A stretch of 64,000 bases of DNA from Struthio camelus (Eukaryota; Chordata; Aves; Struthioniformes; Struthionidae): the NCBI RefSeq assembly GCF_040807025.1, contig NC_090967.1, forward strand, positions 4,090,001 to 4,154,000. The letters are read 5' to 3'. Shown here in pieces: positions 1 to 14,000 of this stretch; the first letter of the stretch is position 1, and the number at the start of each line of letters is the position of its first letter. The notes under the pieces are model-generated. The model saw nothing but the letters and a program-made list of their open reading frames with translations, was not told where the DNA came from and made no database searches. The translations under genes were made by a program, and so were the position numbers.

Positions 1-1826
1 TACTGGCACTGCCCACCATTAAAAGGAGGAAGAGGAGGAACTCTTTTACAGGCTTCATTGTATGCGTGGGTGTAGCTTCAGCCAGACTCCAGCCTTGGAG
101 GAGGCATTGTACTTCATGGAAGAGGCAGTTCTCTGGGGAATCCTGCTCTTTTATGTAACAGGGTCCAGTGTTTTCTTTTCCCTAGCCCTTTGTGTGCAGA
201 AAGGAGGTGTGACTTTAGGAACCAAAGCATAACTCTTTTCAGAAGCAAGGAGTTTAGCAAATTTTCTGTTGCCTCTGCTGCCTTCTGAGATGCTCTCAGC
301 TTTGTTCCAGTATGGTGATAGCAAAATGACCTTCTCTTCTCAAGAGACCCTCTTCTCATATCGTTGTGCTCAATTGCTTTGTGTTTTCTTAGGCATGTTC
401 CCCGCTATGCCTTCGTGGTGCCACGTTAGGGTGCTGCTCCAACCAGCGTGTAGGTGACACTGAGTGAGTGCAGCTCTGCAGTGAGGTGTGGATTTTCTTC
501 CCATCTTGCCTCTACTCAGAATGGCATGGTTCCTTTGTAGAGTTGGTGAGATTATTTTAAACAGTGTGCTGCTTCATTGCAGCTCGCTTGTTTTGTAGAG
601 GCTCTGACAACGCTTACGTCCGGGTTTTTCAGAGCGTGACATGACTTTTTTTTTTCTGGTCTGCGGTTTGGATGCTGACTGCCGAAGGACTCCAGTTTCC
701 AGGGTATTTAGTTCTAGTCAGGGAAAAACCCTCCTCCAGGACAGGAGGGGATCAAAGGGCTAAAGAGAAGAACATCATCCTTTCACTGGTTGTCCTGAAG
801 CGAGGAAAAGCTTCAGGTGGGCTTCCCAGTGCTGCCGCTGCACTGCTTCGGCAGCTCCTGAACTGTAGCATTGTATAGATCCTGTGGCAATGTCACAGCA
901 AAATACTGCCCACCCACCAGCTTTTTCACAGGGGTTTGCAATGAGGGTCATCATCTCCTATACTGAAAATTGAAAATGCCATAGGTGAAAATGCCAGATA
1001 AGGCCAATTTCCTGTTCCGTAGCAAAAACGAGACAGAATCAGAAAACTTCAGTTTTCCTAGGAAATGTTTGGTTTCTAGTCCCTGAATGTGTAGAGTGAC
1101 CTTCGAGCTTGTCTTTTTTTTTTTTTTTTCCCCTCCTCTCTTTTAAGGGGAAAACTATTGATGTCAATTAGCTCTCCATATTAGTTCTAGAGCACTTAAC
1201 ACATCTTAACACTTGGAAAAGTTTACCTAGGTGCCTAAGCTGCATTTTCAACAGTTGCGTAAAAAGCTTTAGACTTTCAGGTGTGGCTTTTTTTATGATA
1301 CTGTTTATGAACAAAGGCTCTTGCATAGCCACTGCTGCACTAGCAAAATTGTGCTTTTAAGGGAATAGTTTATTTTATCCAGTATTAACTGCGCAAGGCA
1401 AGCTGTTGGTAGGGCTGAACTCGCAAGTACTTACTGCTAAAGGCTAGACTTCAGGACTTTTAAAGTGAATGAGAAGTAGACACGTTTTGCAGGCTTCGTT
1501 TACAGATTAGGCTCCTGCAAATAAACCTTCCTGGGCTCTGCGTGCTCTCACACGGTGCGTTCCACCGCTCGGACCAGCCGTGGCTGCGGACCTGTGCTTC
1601 GGGACTGTCACAGGACAGATTAATGCTATCAGAATTGACTTTTATAGCCAAGTCCAATTTCAATAGAGCAAATCCCGTCGACAATGGAGGCGAGGCCTTT
1701 TTTTTTTTTTTTTTTTTTTAAAAAACTTGGCGGAGCTCGCGGGAGCTGCTGGGCGTGCGATGGGATCGGCGCGCGCCTCTCCGCCGGCGCCTGCTCTCCG
1801 TCCTAACCGTGTCGTTCCTTTGACAG
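1..1826 (+). other. RFX2 intron (5' part outside window)
   Basis: No exon or RNA gene is seen. The stretch ends in a T run at 1698-1719 and the acceptor of the first visible exon. The upstream RFX2 exons expected from the human protein were looked for here and not found, so they lie before the window. Confidence 0.6.
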
Positions 1827-2091
1827 ACGAGCCGCCTACTCCTACAACACCGAAGCTCAGATTTACGCCCCCAGCAGCGCAGCTTCCTATTTCGAACCGC
1901 AGGGAGGTGGAGCTCAGGTGACTACAGCGGCATCCTCTCCTACGGCCATTCCCTCTCACAACATGGTGGGCATCACCATGGACATTGGGGGAAGTCCGAT
2001 CCTCTCCGGCTCGGGAGCCTATCTCATTCATGGGGGGATGGAAAACACTAGACATTCTCTGTCACATACTTCACGCTCCTCTCCAGCAACG
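1827..2091 (+). CDS. RFX2: RFX2 exon, N-terminal region
   Basis: Acceptor TTTGACAG and donor GTATGT. It encodes the [16 protein letters not shown] segment through HTSRSSPAT. The first base completes a codon from the preceding exon outside the window. Confidence 0.95.
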
Positions 2092-5000
2092 GTATGTAGC
2101 TCTGCAGATGTTGCAGCTCCGGGGCCCGGAATTATTCCCAGGGAACTGAAAAGCCTTCAGAAAATAAAACTTCCTATTATCTCTGTGTATATGTCTGTAT
2201 AACGTGTCATGCAAATGGAAGCGAGAGAATAGACACTGGTGTACTATAGATATATATTTTTTTTTCTTTTTTCCAGCAGGAATTTGGGATGTCTCTGGTG
2301 GGCAGCAGCTTCTCAAACTTTTTGAGTAGTTTTTTCACTCGCTGAAATTATGCAGTTTGGAGATAAGACAAACTCTTGGGAGTTTTTCTTTTTTTCCAAA
2401 ACAAAATATTTAACTTTTCAACTCAAAGGAATTGTCTATATTTATGTTTTCTAATGAGTGCACCATGTGAACGCAAGGCTTGGCTTGCCCAAACTGAAGG
2501 AATATCTAAAAATATTTTTGATTATGAAGAGACCTGAAAAGTCTGTTATTAACACAGTAGATAATTAGCACATAGTGTGTCATGCTGATCGTCCCAAATG
2601 CACACTGATAAAAAGCCTTTATGTATCTACTACACCACTGTGTATTCTGTCCGTGCCATATGTTACAGAAAACATATTTTAGGCATAACGCTGATCCAAT
2701 AACTTTAAAATTCTCATTTTTTTAATCAAGTTCCTCCAACTATCAGCTGAGGTGCCAGGTTCTTAGAAGCTCGGTTGTGAAGCTATGTGATACTTGGAGG
2801 GATAAAACTATTAACCTAAAATAGCCTTTCTGCAGCTAGAAGCTACCAGGGCTTTTATGTCAGAATCTACCAAGTCTTAGTAGCAACTGCCACCACAAAA
2901 GGGTTGGAGCTAGTATACTTCTGGGACAGTGGTTACCCTCCTTGCCAGCATGATTTATATGTGTGCATTTATACATTTGTATATAGATGTAATTAGAAAT
3001 GTAGATGTAATTGAATGTGTGTGGCCAGATTTTAAAATGTGAACAGCACCGCCCAGTGAGAAAAATAGGAGCTGTTTGCCACTGAGCACTCTTGAAAACC
3101 TGGCCAGTTAGGCTCCACTTTCTTGTCTCGCAGAGTTTTAAAATACAGACTTTAAAGTTTTTGAATGTTCATGCCTCGAAAGGTTGCCTTTGATCCTGGA
3201 GTGAATCTGGTCCGTCTTAGGCAGAAGTAGCTGTCTGTGGGGAGAAGCCCGTAGCTCTAGGTGGAAAAGAAAACAGGTGGTGGGAACTGCGGGAATAAAA
3301 GGCCGAAGCATCTGCATTAGCTGAGATTCATTTCTTGCGTGAGAATTGTGTGTGTGTAGTTTAATTAGTCATAATTAAAAACTAGCATTGGACCTTCCTC
3401 TTACTTTGCTCAAGCTTGTTATTTTGAAGGAAGTAGCTGCTGATCTTGTCACCTGCGTGGGACTGCATCTTGCAACGCTACACAACATTACTTTTTTTTT
3501 ATCATTATTATTTTCATGGTGACGGGCCTGATGTCAAAAGTCTGAGCAGAATATGTGTCAATAGAAATGTCCCGCGAACAGATCTATTTTATAGCTAGCT
3601 TTCACATGGGACGAGCTGTTTAGGAAAAAAGAAGTGACCTTTACTAAAGTGCATCTGAAATAGATTCACTCTCTTGCACAGAGGAATGAGCTTTCAGGAA
3701 GTTTTTAACAAGAAATGGCAGTGGTTCTTGTGGAAGGGCTCAGGAGGGTTGAGCAGTGCATAGAGGCTTGTCTAGAAGACGGTATAGGGATGTGTATGTG
3801 TGGTTTCAGTTCTTCCGACATAGGGGAGATAGAGCAGAGCCCCCAAGAACTTTCAGAGCCGCGGTAACTACTTTGAATTTCACATAATAAAGGATAGGAA
3901 GATAGTAGAAGGCTTAAGGAAAGCAATGACTAGATCAAATCAATGAGTAGGAACATAATTTTCAGTTGCAGTGTCTTGCTTAAACAGATGCAGAGGCGTG
4001 GCTGGTGTTAGAGGCCAGAAAGGCTTTAGTCCTGGTTAAACGTATTTAGGGGCAGGATTAAGAGATTTGGCTGCAGAGGGAAAGAAAAGTACAGCTCATG
4101 CAGATGTAGATGAGGAAGCTGTAGTGTTTGCATGGGGCCTTGGGTGCATAGTGCAAGGGGATGGGATGTCAAAGTGACCAGCAACCCGAGGGCCTAACAA
4201 CGGAGAGGCAGCTGCGAGGAATGGGGAAGTGAAAGGGCTCAGGAGGGTGGTAAATACTTGAGATGGAGCTGACACCAAGCCCTCGAAGGGGAGAACAAGG
4301 AGAGCATCTTCAGAAGAGAGGCTGGGTGCAAGGCAGCACTGCAGAGTTAGCAGTGGTATCAGAGCTGCCTCAGGAGAGTGAGGGATGTTTGGTAAAAGTT
4401 ATTTGTAAACCAAAATAAAGTCTTCAAGTGTCTGTAAACCCTTCCTTCATCTCTGCCGGAACAACCACGTTCTGCTCCATCAAATGGGCTGAAGCAGAAC
4501 CTGAAGCAGTCCTGTTCAGTGCTGGCGCTAGTCAAGCGCCACTAATCTCCATTTAAACCAAGTGATGCTAAGTGAGGAAGTCCTTGAGGCTTCCTCTGAG
4601 TAGGTCCTCACAACTGTCTTCCTTTTGGTCCTTTTGAGTCTTGGTAACTTGTTTTTTAGTGCAGTGCACTCGAGTCCCATTCTCAGGCAGGTTTTTTTGC
4701 TTGTTTGCAACAGCTCTCAGCTACTGCTCACTAACTGCTGGACATGTCCAGCTGTGGTTGGGAAACGAATGAACGAGCTTTAAATCGACTTGTCCTGCAC
4801 CTTCTGAATCACTCTAGGCAAACACAACTTCAGGTTCTTTTCCTGTGTCCTAGGATAAGGAGAGAGAAAACTTTGAGCAGCTCTCCTTTAGTGAGCTTTG
4901 CTGGACAGTATTTCATCAGGCCACATGGTGCTTTTGACTGATGTAAGATTCAGTAATCTCAGTCAAGAAACTTAGCATCTCTTCCAGTAAAGTTAACTAT

Positions 5001-8000
5001 TGAAATATTCTTTTGTTCTTTTATCAAAATACCTTCATGCGAGACAGTTTAAGAGCTGTCGTAATGTTTTTTCAGTCTTTCTCCCGTAATCTTTTTTTCC
5101 TCCAGATGTAAGGGGTCCATTTTTGTTGGACTCTTACCAAAATACCAAAAGGACAAGTAGTGTTTTTGCGCTTGTGCAAGAGGCGTTGCCCTGCCCTGCT
5201 TAGCTATCTCTCCCTCCTGAATAGAGGAAGGAAATGGTGTCTCCCTCTAATGCTTTGACTCATTTCCTCAAGGCTGCATCAGCAATCAAGCTGGGCTGAT
5301 GAGTTTTGGTTCCTCATGTTTGCATCATGGTGTGCTAGACAATTTTCTTGAAAACTACTGAAACGTGATCTTAGACTGAGCCTTTTTTGAATTCAGTGGC
5401 AACTTATTAAGCTAAGTAGTAACACAGTGATGTCACTTTTGGATAGAAACGAAGGGATTTATTTTGGAGGTGCTTGGATGGAGTATCACATTCAGACACT
5501 GATGTGGTGCAAGCTGTGTCTTTGGTTGTTGAGGGTTACTTCAGAAGCTAGATCTGATTTGTTCTGTTCTCTCACCTTTCTGGTACAGCTTGCTTTTGTA
5601 AAAGGCAGTTTTTATTTCTCCTTTAATCTTTGCCATGCTATGAGTCAGGCTGCAAACTAGCTAGCTAGTAGGTAAAGGAGGCCATAAGCAGCTAGACGTC
5701 TGTGCAGATGTGATGCTTTGTGCATGTGCCTACAGATAACTACACGACCCTGCATGTTAAACGATGGCAGATCATAACTTTGCAAGGAGAGTTGCTGATT
5801 GCACGTTCCACAGGCTGATTTGAGCCTTCTCATCCTGCCTGCACTAACGGGTCACAGATATCAGGGTTTTGAGAACACCTACTGGAGAGAAACAGCAGGT
5901 TCTCCCCCGCCAATCCCTCAGCCTGCATTTTTAGGTTTTTGGGTTGGGTTTTTTCTTTTCGTCCTTCCTCACTAGCAAAAAGTTAGTTTCATCAGAAAGG
6001 ACAGGACAAGAAGGGTCTTCTGAGCACGAGGCAGCAGCAATAGCTGGGCTGAGCGTAGGAGAGAAGCTAGGTGAAAGCAGAGCAAAGCATGGGGGCTTTT
6101 TCGGGGCCAAAATGCCTCACTGTGCCTCTGGTTGCAGAAGCTCTGAGGTAGTGGAAATGGGCACAAGTAGCGTCAAGATGTGCTGGCCTGTCTCAGTGGG
6201 AAGAAGATACTTAACTGAAACGTGTTTTTGCCTTGGGAGTCCCCTTGTAATTCCATTTAGCAATGAAGATCTGTTGTCCCTTCCAGCTTATACATTCTGT
6301 GCATCAGCCCTTTTGCAGTCCCCACGTTATTTAGCTACTGTTGTTTTTTGCCAAAATTTTAAGAAGTAATAATAACTGAAGTAATTACTTTCAGGTTTCC
6401 TTGAAAGGGATGGGTCAAATTGTACCTCTGTGGCAAATGTCCTTCAACCTGCTATAGCGTACCTGTATGGCAGTGTTTTGGTCTGGGCGTGGGGGGAACA
6501 GAGAAGAAAAACTACTCTTTTTTTTTTTTTTTTTAAATAATGGACAACACATAGTGGAAGATCAAAAGTCCCCTACTCTCACCCTTTCACCTTAACAGAG
6601 GTTCTTGCTGTGTGGTTAGTTTGCATGCAGTACGATAACGTCTTTGCAGCTTCATCCCATAAGGACTGCACCTCATCTACTTGCCTCTTTTTCACAAGCC
6701 TGTTGATATAAAGCATTAATCATTCAAATAATAAAGATAAAATCCTGGCTGTTGCTAACTATCTGATTTCCTTTCTTTTTTCCTTTTTTTTTTCCTGTGC
6801 ACATTTTCTTTAGCTTGAAATGGCGATTGAAAACCTACAAAAAAATGAAGGGATTACATCACACAAAAGCAGTTTGCTCAACAGCCATGTAAGTTGCAAT
6901 CGGATTTTACAACCTCTTCCCTGCTTTGGTAGGAGCATTATATGTAGCCATTTGGTATACTCACTAGCATGAGCCACTCGGAGCAGCCTGAGATTCAGCT
7001 GTGCTGCCCAAAATGGTCCAGTCCCAAGAAACAAGAATTTGCAAAAACTGCCGAGACGCTAATGTTTGTTTGAGGTGTTCTGGATTCTGTTAACTGCCTC
7101 TACCGTGTATGTATTTCACTTGCCTTGCAGTGGAAACTGCTGGCAATTAAAAAAACACATTTGAGGAAGTTCTTTCCTTTCACTGGACCTGAAAGATGAC
7201 TGGAAAATAACTCGCAATAGCTCGGAGTGAATCACGACAGATATCCCCTAGATATTGTGTACCAAAAGCCTACTCCTGTGTATGCTTTTGTTGCCTCTTT
7301 GTGGCACAGGAAGACCATTACTGTTACAATGCTGTGCTAAATCCATTTGCTAGACCTCTCTGTTCTCACTACGCCAACAGTTTCCCTGCTTTGTGTGAAG
7401 TTCCCACTATTCTACTGCGCTTACTCAGGGTCTTCTGCATCACGGTTTCTGGCTCCCATGCAGCAATGCTTAACAGTGAGCACATGCTTGTGTGAGATCT
7501 GAAGGGTCTAATTCAAGTCCTGTTGAAGAACTGCATTGACTTCACTGCTTTTTGGATTAGGCTGAAGCATGGTTCTGCTCTGATAAATCACAGTGCACAA
7601 ATGGTACTTCTTCATTCTACTAGATTTCCTCTTGCTTGTATTTGGGGGCAGATCTGTTGTCATTCTTAGGTCCCGCAAAAGTATTTTTACCCCTTTTCAC
7701 CCCTGGTGAAGTGGCCTGGGAGAATGATAGGAACTTTGAACCTGAGCTGATCCTGAACTGCAACCCAGGGTTCCTGCATGAGCTCGATTCCGATTTCATC
7801 TTCTAGGAGTTGAAAGTTCCTTTTTCTCTTTGGGAAAACAAGAAAATGCAGAATCAGGCTTGTAGCTCCCGTTCTGAGCATCCGTGCGCAGCCTTCATGT
7901 CCCAGGTTGTAGCTGTGCCCATGCACCTGGGCCATGCCCCTGAACACAGCCCACATTTGGCAAATTGCAATTCTTGCTCTGTAGATTTTTTTCTTGTTCA

Positions 8001-11000
8001 TCACAGTGCATAAGCCAGAAATAAACCAGCAGGATTTTCTAAATTCTAGGCTGGATTTTGGGACTGATGGTAAGAAAAGACACTTATAAATGGAAAGTAG
8101 TTGATATGGAATATGTGGCGTCCACACTGGTTGCAGTTTTAAGCAGGTTTTTACATTAACACTTTCTGCAAGTGGAACACATTGTGGGCAGGACTTAGGA
8201 CCAGCCCCATTTCTTTTTTTGCACTGTAATGAACTTGGCACAGGCAGTAAGAAAACTTGCTATTTTTTTCAAGTATACTTGAATCACTGTGCTGCTAATT
8301 TATTGTTTTATAAGAAAGATCCAATATTACTTTTTCCAGTGTTTGTAAGTCATGAGTTGATGTCTCTGGAATTGGAAGTGATATAAGTAATTTGTAGGGG
8401 TTGTTTGAAGGGTTTGGTATCTTCTGAGCTTGGGGCTGCATTTTCAAGTTTTTCTCTGCAAACTGGAAGATTTGAAACTTATTTCCAATTTTAAAAAGAT
8501 GAGATTTCCTTTTAATCCTGTGACCCCAGGAACTGGGACTTAAAGATATTAAAAATGTAGTCAAATAAGGAGAGCTGTCAGCCCTGAGCCTTGCCTAGGA
8601 CTCTGGGAGTTTTCCAAAGTCCAGCAGTATCATAGTTAGACTCCACAGAGTGATCTAGGCAAACAGAAATTGGTGAAGCAGAAAGCACCTTAGTCCTGTT
8701 ATGGCTGGTGACTGTTTGCAAGTTCATCACAATAAATCTGTGGTTTAAACATTAAAAAAAAAAAAAAATCTGAGCCAGCGCCAGCGAACCTCAGTTACTT
8801 CTCTGCAAGATCACTGTGTCCTAAGCACATGGTCAGTAGCTCAGATAACTCTTGGGTTCTGTTTACTTTCATTTAACAGTTTCTTTCTTTAGTTGACTGC
8901 CCTGGAGGGGATTATTACATGAAGTGGAATGGGGTTTGCAGCAAGTGTAGGGAGAAACACTTCCAGCATGGGGGCTGAATGGGACTTTGCAACGTTTCCA
9001 GGCTACATACTGATGCGTCCTTGAGAAGGAAGAGCTTGAATCATGCCGTAACCCTTATCCCGGGTCCTTCCTCCACAGCTCCTTTATTTAACCGTCTTTC
9101 AACATACCCAAGCAACCGCCCCTTCATCGGTTGCTTCCAACTCTTCTCGATGCCCTCTAGAAAGGAGACTGCAGAGAAGGACTGAGTGGAGCTGGATGGC
9201 AATGGGTAGTGGCATGGTATTGAAGGAGGTTTGAAAAAAGCAGGGAAAGGGCGGAGGAAAGAAAGAGAAGACAGCAAAGGGATTTCATCCATCCACAGGC
9301 TGCGCAGGATGCTATGCCAGGATGGAGTTTGAGCCAGACTGAGCCAGTGATTAGATCTTCCCCACCCTTGTCTTGCAAGTGAAGAACATAACGTCTCTCT
9401 TCTCAGGTCACTGTTTGTAGTTTGGCATCAGGCTTAAGTTCTGTTACAAACTCTAAAGCAAATAAATGACTTCATGAGCGTGTGCGTACACGTCAGCTCC
9501 CCAGCCATCCCTGCTGAGGACATGGCTCTGGGCACAACCAACATGCTGCCATGGGCAGCTCTGGGTCTGGGGGTGGTTTAGTTCCCTGGCATGTACTATG
9601 CTATGCGTGTTTTTTGTTATCTGGGATGCTTCAGTTCCCCTCTCTTTACATTACCAAAAAAAAAAAAAAAGGAGAGCGAGAGATATGGTTATTTATGATT
9701 ATGTATCTCAAATGCTTGCATGAGTGAAACACAATATTGTCAGGCTTGCACATGAGAAGCAGAAAGTGAAACAGAAGGTGACAGTGATTTGTCAAGGCTC
9801 AAAGGAAGCCATGAGCTTGGCATAGGTGACAGAATTCAAAACAGAGCTAACAGTTCCATGTGTTGTTAGCATCGCAAGCAGAGGTGGTAACAAAATACAG
9901 TCTCTTGACTTGATGTACATCCCTCTGCTGACAAAAGCTAGGGTGATAATTACACTATTAATTGTGACTTAATTGCCTCTAGTCCTATGTGCAAAAATTA
10001 CTAAGAGCATAGAAGGTTGCAGAAGCTTTTGCTAGGCGTTCTGTCCCTTGCTTCAAACTCTGTGTTTCAGAAATGTGTAAATTCCCAGAATAAGCTTTTG
10101 TTTGTTGTCATTCGCAACTATTTCATGTCAGATTTTTTAAAGAAAGAAAACTGAAGGTATCTGGATGGCGAGAGGATTTTTTACTAAAGCTGTTCATGCA
10201 AAATCCGTGTGAAAAGGAACCACCTTTGATAATTTTTAATTTAGCCTTAAAAAGTCTCTGAGCAGTTATTCGAGTGTACTTGAAGTACCAAATATAGAAG
10301 CCAAGGCTAATATGAAAACCCCAGTGACACATGATGTTTCTAATTAAATTAGGCCAATTTATTTATGTTACTGAAAAAGCTCCGCTCACAAGCGTACTGC
10401 AGAATTGCTGGGTCAGAGGATCGTTCTTTGCCAATTACGAGCTTGCAGATGATGCAAAGAAATTTGAGAAAGAAGGCTACAATTTTCATACGTGAATGCC
10501 TAAGGTTGGGCACCTAAAAAGTAGCTGGATGCCTTAAGCTGCCTGCCTGCGGCCCTGCACCTCCTAGGTATTCACAGAATTCATAGGAGTTGGTGAAATA
10601 ATTTTTTTCTTGCTATCTGAAAAAAAAAAAAAAATCACAGGGCTTTTTTTCCTGTTGGTGAATGGCTCTTACGTGGGAAATAATGGGAACAGAGGGAGTT
10701 TTGCCACTACCTTTAATGGGGCCAAGATCTTGCCCCAAAACCTTGGGAACACTTAAAACGAGCCTGAACAAAGGAGTAGGAAAACGATTAGAAGAAGTAA
10801 CTGTCCCTGGGCAGAAGAGGAATGTAATGACCTAGTGAAGGACGACTCTCCTGCTTGGTGGAGAGAGGCAGGCAAGGCCTGAAGCTTGCGCTTGCATACG
10901 ATGGATGGCTTAGGGTTTAAAGTTAAGAGTGGCTGTTATACTGAGTAACTTCATTTTAAAAAACAAATAATAAATTACTTACTAGAGCTGGTGGGAACTT

Positions 11001-14000
11001 TTTTCAGAAATGACATTTGGCAAAACTGACATTTTTAGTGAAAATTCGTAGATTGTGATGAAACTTTAACTGAAAATATTGGCGGGGCTGAGTAGAGGAG
11101 TCCTGGTGAGAGGGAAACGTTTATGCCGCGGTGGCTGGAAAGCCCGCAGTCGGCACGCAAGGAGATGAGCCTGGCTCCAGTTCTAGCTCCCAACTGGACC
11201 AAGCAGGGACTTACAGATTTGCACCTCTTAGTCTCAGACAAGACACCTGAAATATGCACCACAAATGAGTGTACTTCTTAGTTTATTTGTCATGAAAGCA
11301 TTTGTATGGGCTCTGTTTCAGTACCCAAAGAAAACCTCTGCAAACCTGGACCCTCAGGAAAAAAGTTTTTATCTTTTCCCAGACAGCCCTGTGTATCACT
11401 TTCTCCATCCTCAAAAAGCCATCCTTGAATCCAACTCGATCTAGTTTTTTGTTGAAGATCTTTAAATCACAACAAACAGTCGATAGAAATTAGGTTAAAG
11501 TAAAAATGAAATGGAAATGTTCCCCTGCAGTGCTTATAACACACACCAAGCGATGTACAGCTGCACAGTGATTTTACTGGGACTTGATCATAACATAAAC
11601 AGAAATGAAACTGTAGAATATCTTCTCATTGCTCCAACCAAGTTAAAATCGGAAAGTAAACAGAATAAAGAATATAAATAGAAGGAATCTCTTAATGTTC
11701 TCATTTTAAGTGTCCAATGAGTTATTACTAATGCAGGAAGAGCAAAACACAGCTTTTGAAAATGATTTATACTCTGGCAGATTTCTTTTTTAAGCCCTTT
11801 TGTGTGTTCCGTAATAAAATTCTAATTCAATAGTGGGAGTTCATATTCTGAAACACTTGTAATGCTTGAAGGAGTATAAAAAGACACTTGCAGAAAAGGA
11901 ATACTGGGAGATGAAGGAAATATTCTAGAAATATCTGGGATTAGACTAAAAATGTCCGGGACGAAATTTAAATGAGAGGGTTTTACCTATATCTGAATTT
12001 TTCATGAACTGGTAGTATGACGTTTTTCTTGGTTTATTTCTTTGTTTTTAAGGATTGGAATTAGAACAGGTTTAGAAGGTCAGAAATAACTGATCAGCAT
12101 GCAGGCTGGTCTGTTGTGTCAAAAACACTGGGGTGCAATCTTGTTAGGGATAGCTTAACCAACAGGTCGAGCGGTAACCTCAGGGCTGCAAAATGACCTT
12201 CAGGGGATTCACGGCGATGTCTCCTCCTGCTGATAAAAGTGTGAAGGGCGACAGATCATCAGTAACCATAGCCTTTGAAGACTGTAGGGTTTGGAGTTAA
12301 AAAAAGTTCTTTATCTGAGAACACAGACCAAGCTGTATTCTACATGGTATGTGACTGGAAGAAGGTGGGAAGGTAACAAGCAGCTCCTTGAAAAGCAGGA
12401 CAGAGGCAAACGACCAAGTGGTGGTGGTTCTTCCAGCCGTGGTAGTCCCTGGTCTGCTGCAAAGCCCACCAGAACGGATGGAAACAGTCATATGAACTTT
12501 TGATTGCTTTAGATTAAAGCCAGCTAATGAAGTGAAATCAAGCTTTAACTGTACAGCTTTGGATTCAGCTCCTTTTGTGTAGCGAAAGTTTAAATTTGGA
12601 CACATGAGTGATAACCGCGAAGCATATGTTCATAGGTGCAGATAGCTTGTTCTGGGCTGAAAAGCGTTTGTACAAGAGCAAAATTGGATATGAAATACGT
12701 AAACTGAAAATAACTCAATTGAGTGACGTGTCCGAGTTGTCATTGAATATTTCAGGTTGGATTTTCAGTTACCGATACAAAACTCAAATAATATAGTGAT
12801 GAGGTGGGACTCTAAAGTTTCACCAAGTGAAAAGAGCTGGATGTCGGAGTATTGGTGGGAAGGGTTTAAGCATAACCCAACTTGTACATGCATGTACATG
12901 GTTCAACCCCACTGATTTCAAGATTAAGTTTGTGCTTAGATACAATATGTGCTTGAATTGTTTGCTGCAAGGAGATGATGTGGCTAATACTTTGGCATCC
13001 ACAACATGAGTCTGTTTTGCCATGAACGTGATGCAAGTGCAACCACCTTCGGTGTAACTGTGCCTCCTATGTGCTCACGTATAGACATCAGGATGTAGAG
13101 GGAAGTTGTGAAAACACTAATCCCAAATGTCCCTAATGACAACGAAAAGACTCTTAGCAAAGCTATTGCTTTTAATCCCTCTACATCTAATTCCTTCAAA
13201 GAATTCACTTAATAGAATACATATTTTTGTGATACTGAAATTGGCACTTAGCCAATTTAAGGACATCGGGTTTTTGTCTTTTTGCGTTTTAATTCCTGGG
13301 CTGCAGTTGTATGCCTGACCTGCCCTTTCAGACTAGCTGGGTATAAATAATTTATATCTAATTGCATACTTTAATCAACATAAATGTCAGGAGAAGTAAA
13401 GTTCAGACAATAAGTTTCGAAAAATACGTGGTACCTCTTCAGAGTTTTAAAGTTGGTTTGGTAACTATTAATTTTCTTGGTCAGGGAACAGTTGCAAACA
13501 TGGCAATCTTAAAGTTAAAAAAGACTTAGCAGTGCATTTTGGTTCCCCTGATATTTTTTCGTCCTTGAAGGTATCTTAGTATCTTTATTCTTGGAAAACG
13601 TGAGTCCTAACAGCTTTATTTTGGCTCTGCAGGAATTTTGTCCGAGTGCAGGATGGACAGTGAGATGGGAGGCAGAGCCTGCTTTATGCTGTTGCCAAAT
13701 CTAACAGCACTTTTTTTTTTTGTTAGCTTTGGGCTGGGAGTCATTTTTTCTTTTTAAAACGCGACTGGCCTAAACATCGCTTATTTGAATTAACCATCCA
13801 GCATCTCTAAAACTCTTAACGTCAGATAGGTTCTCCTGACATTTAAGCGTTGACTCTGTTTTATGTTGCCCGCTCCAGCCCTCTTTAGACTTTCACATGT
13901 ATTTTATTCATTTATGTTTTCCATGCATAAAGCTCCAATGGTTGTTGGACAACTACGAGACAGCGGAAGGCGTTAGCCTTCCCAGGAGCTCTCTATATAA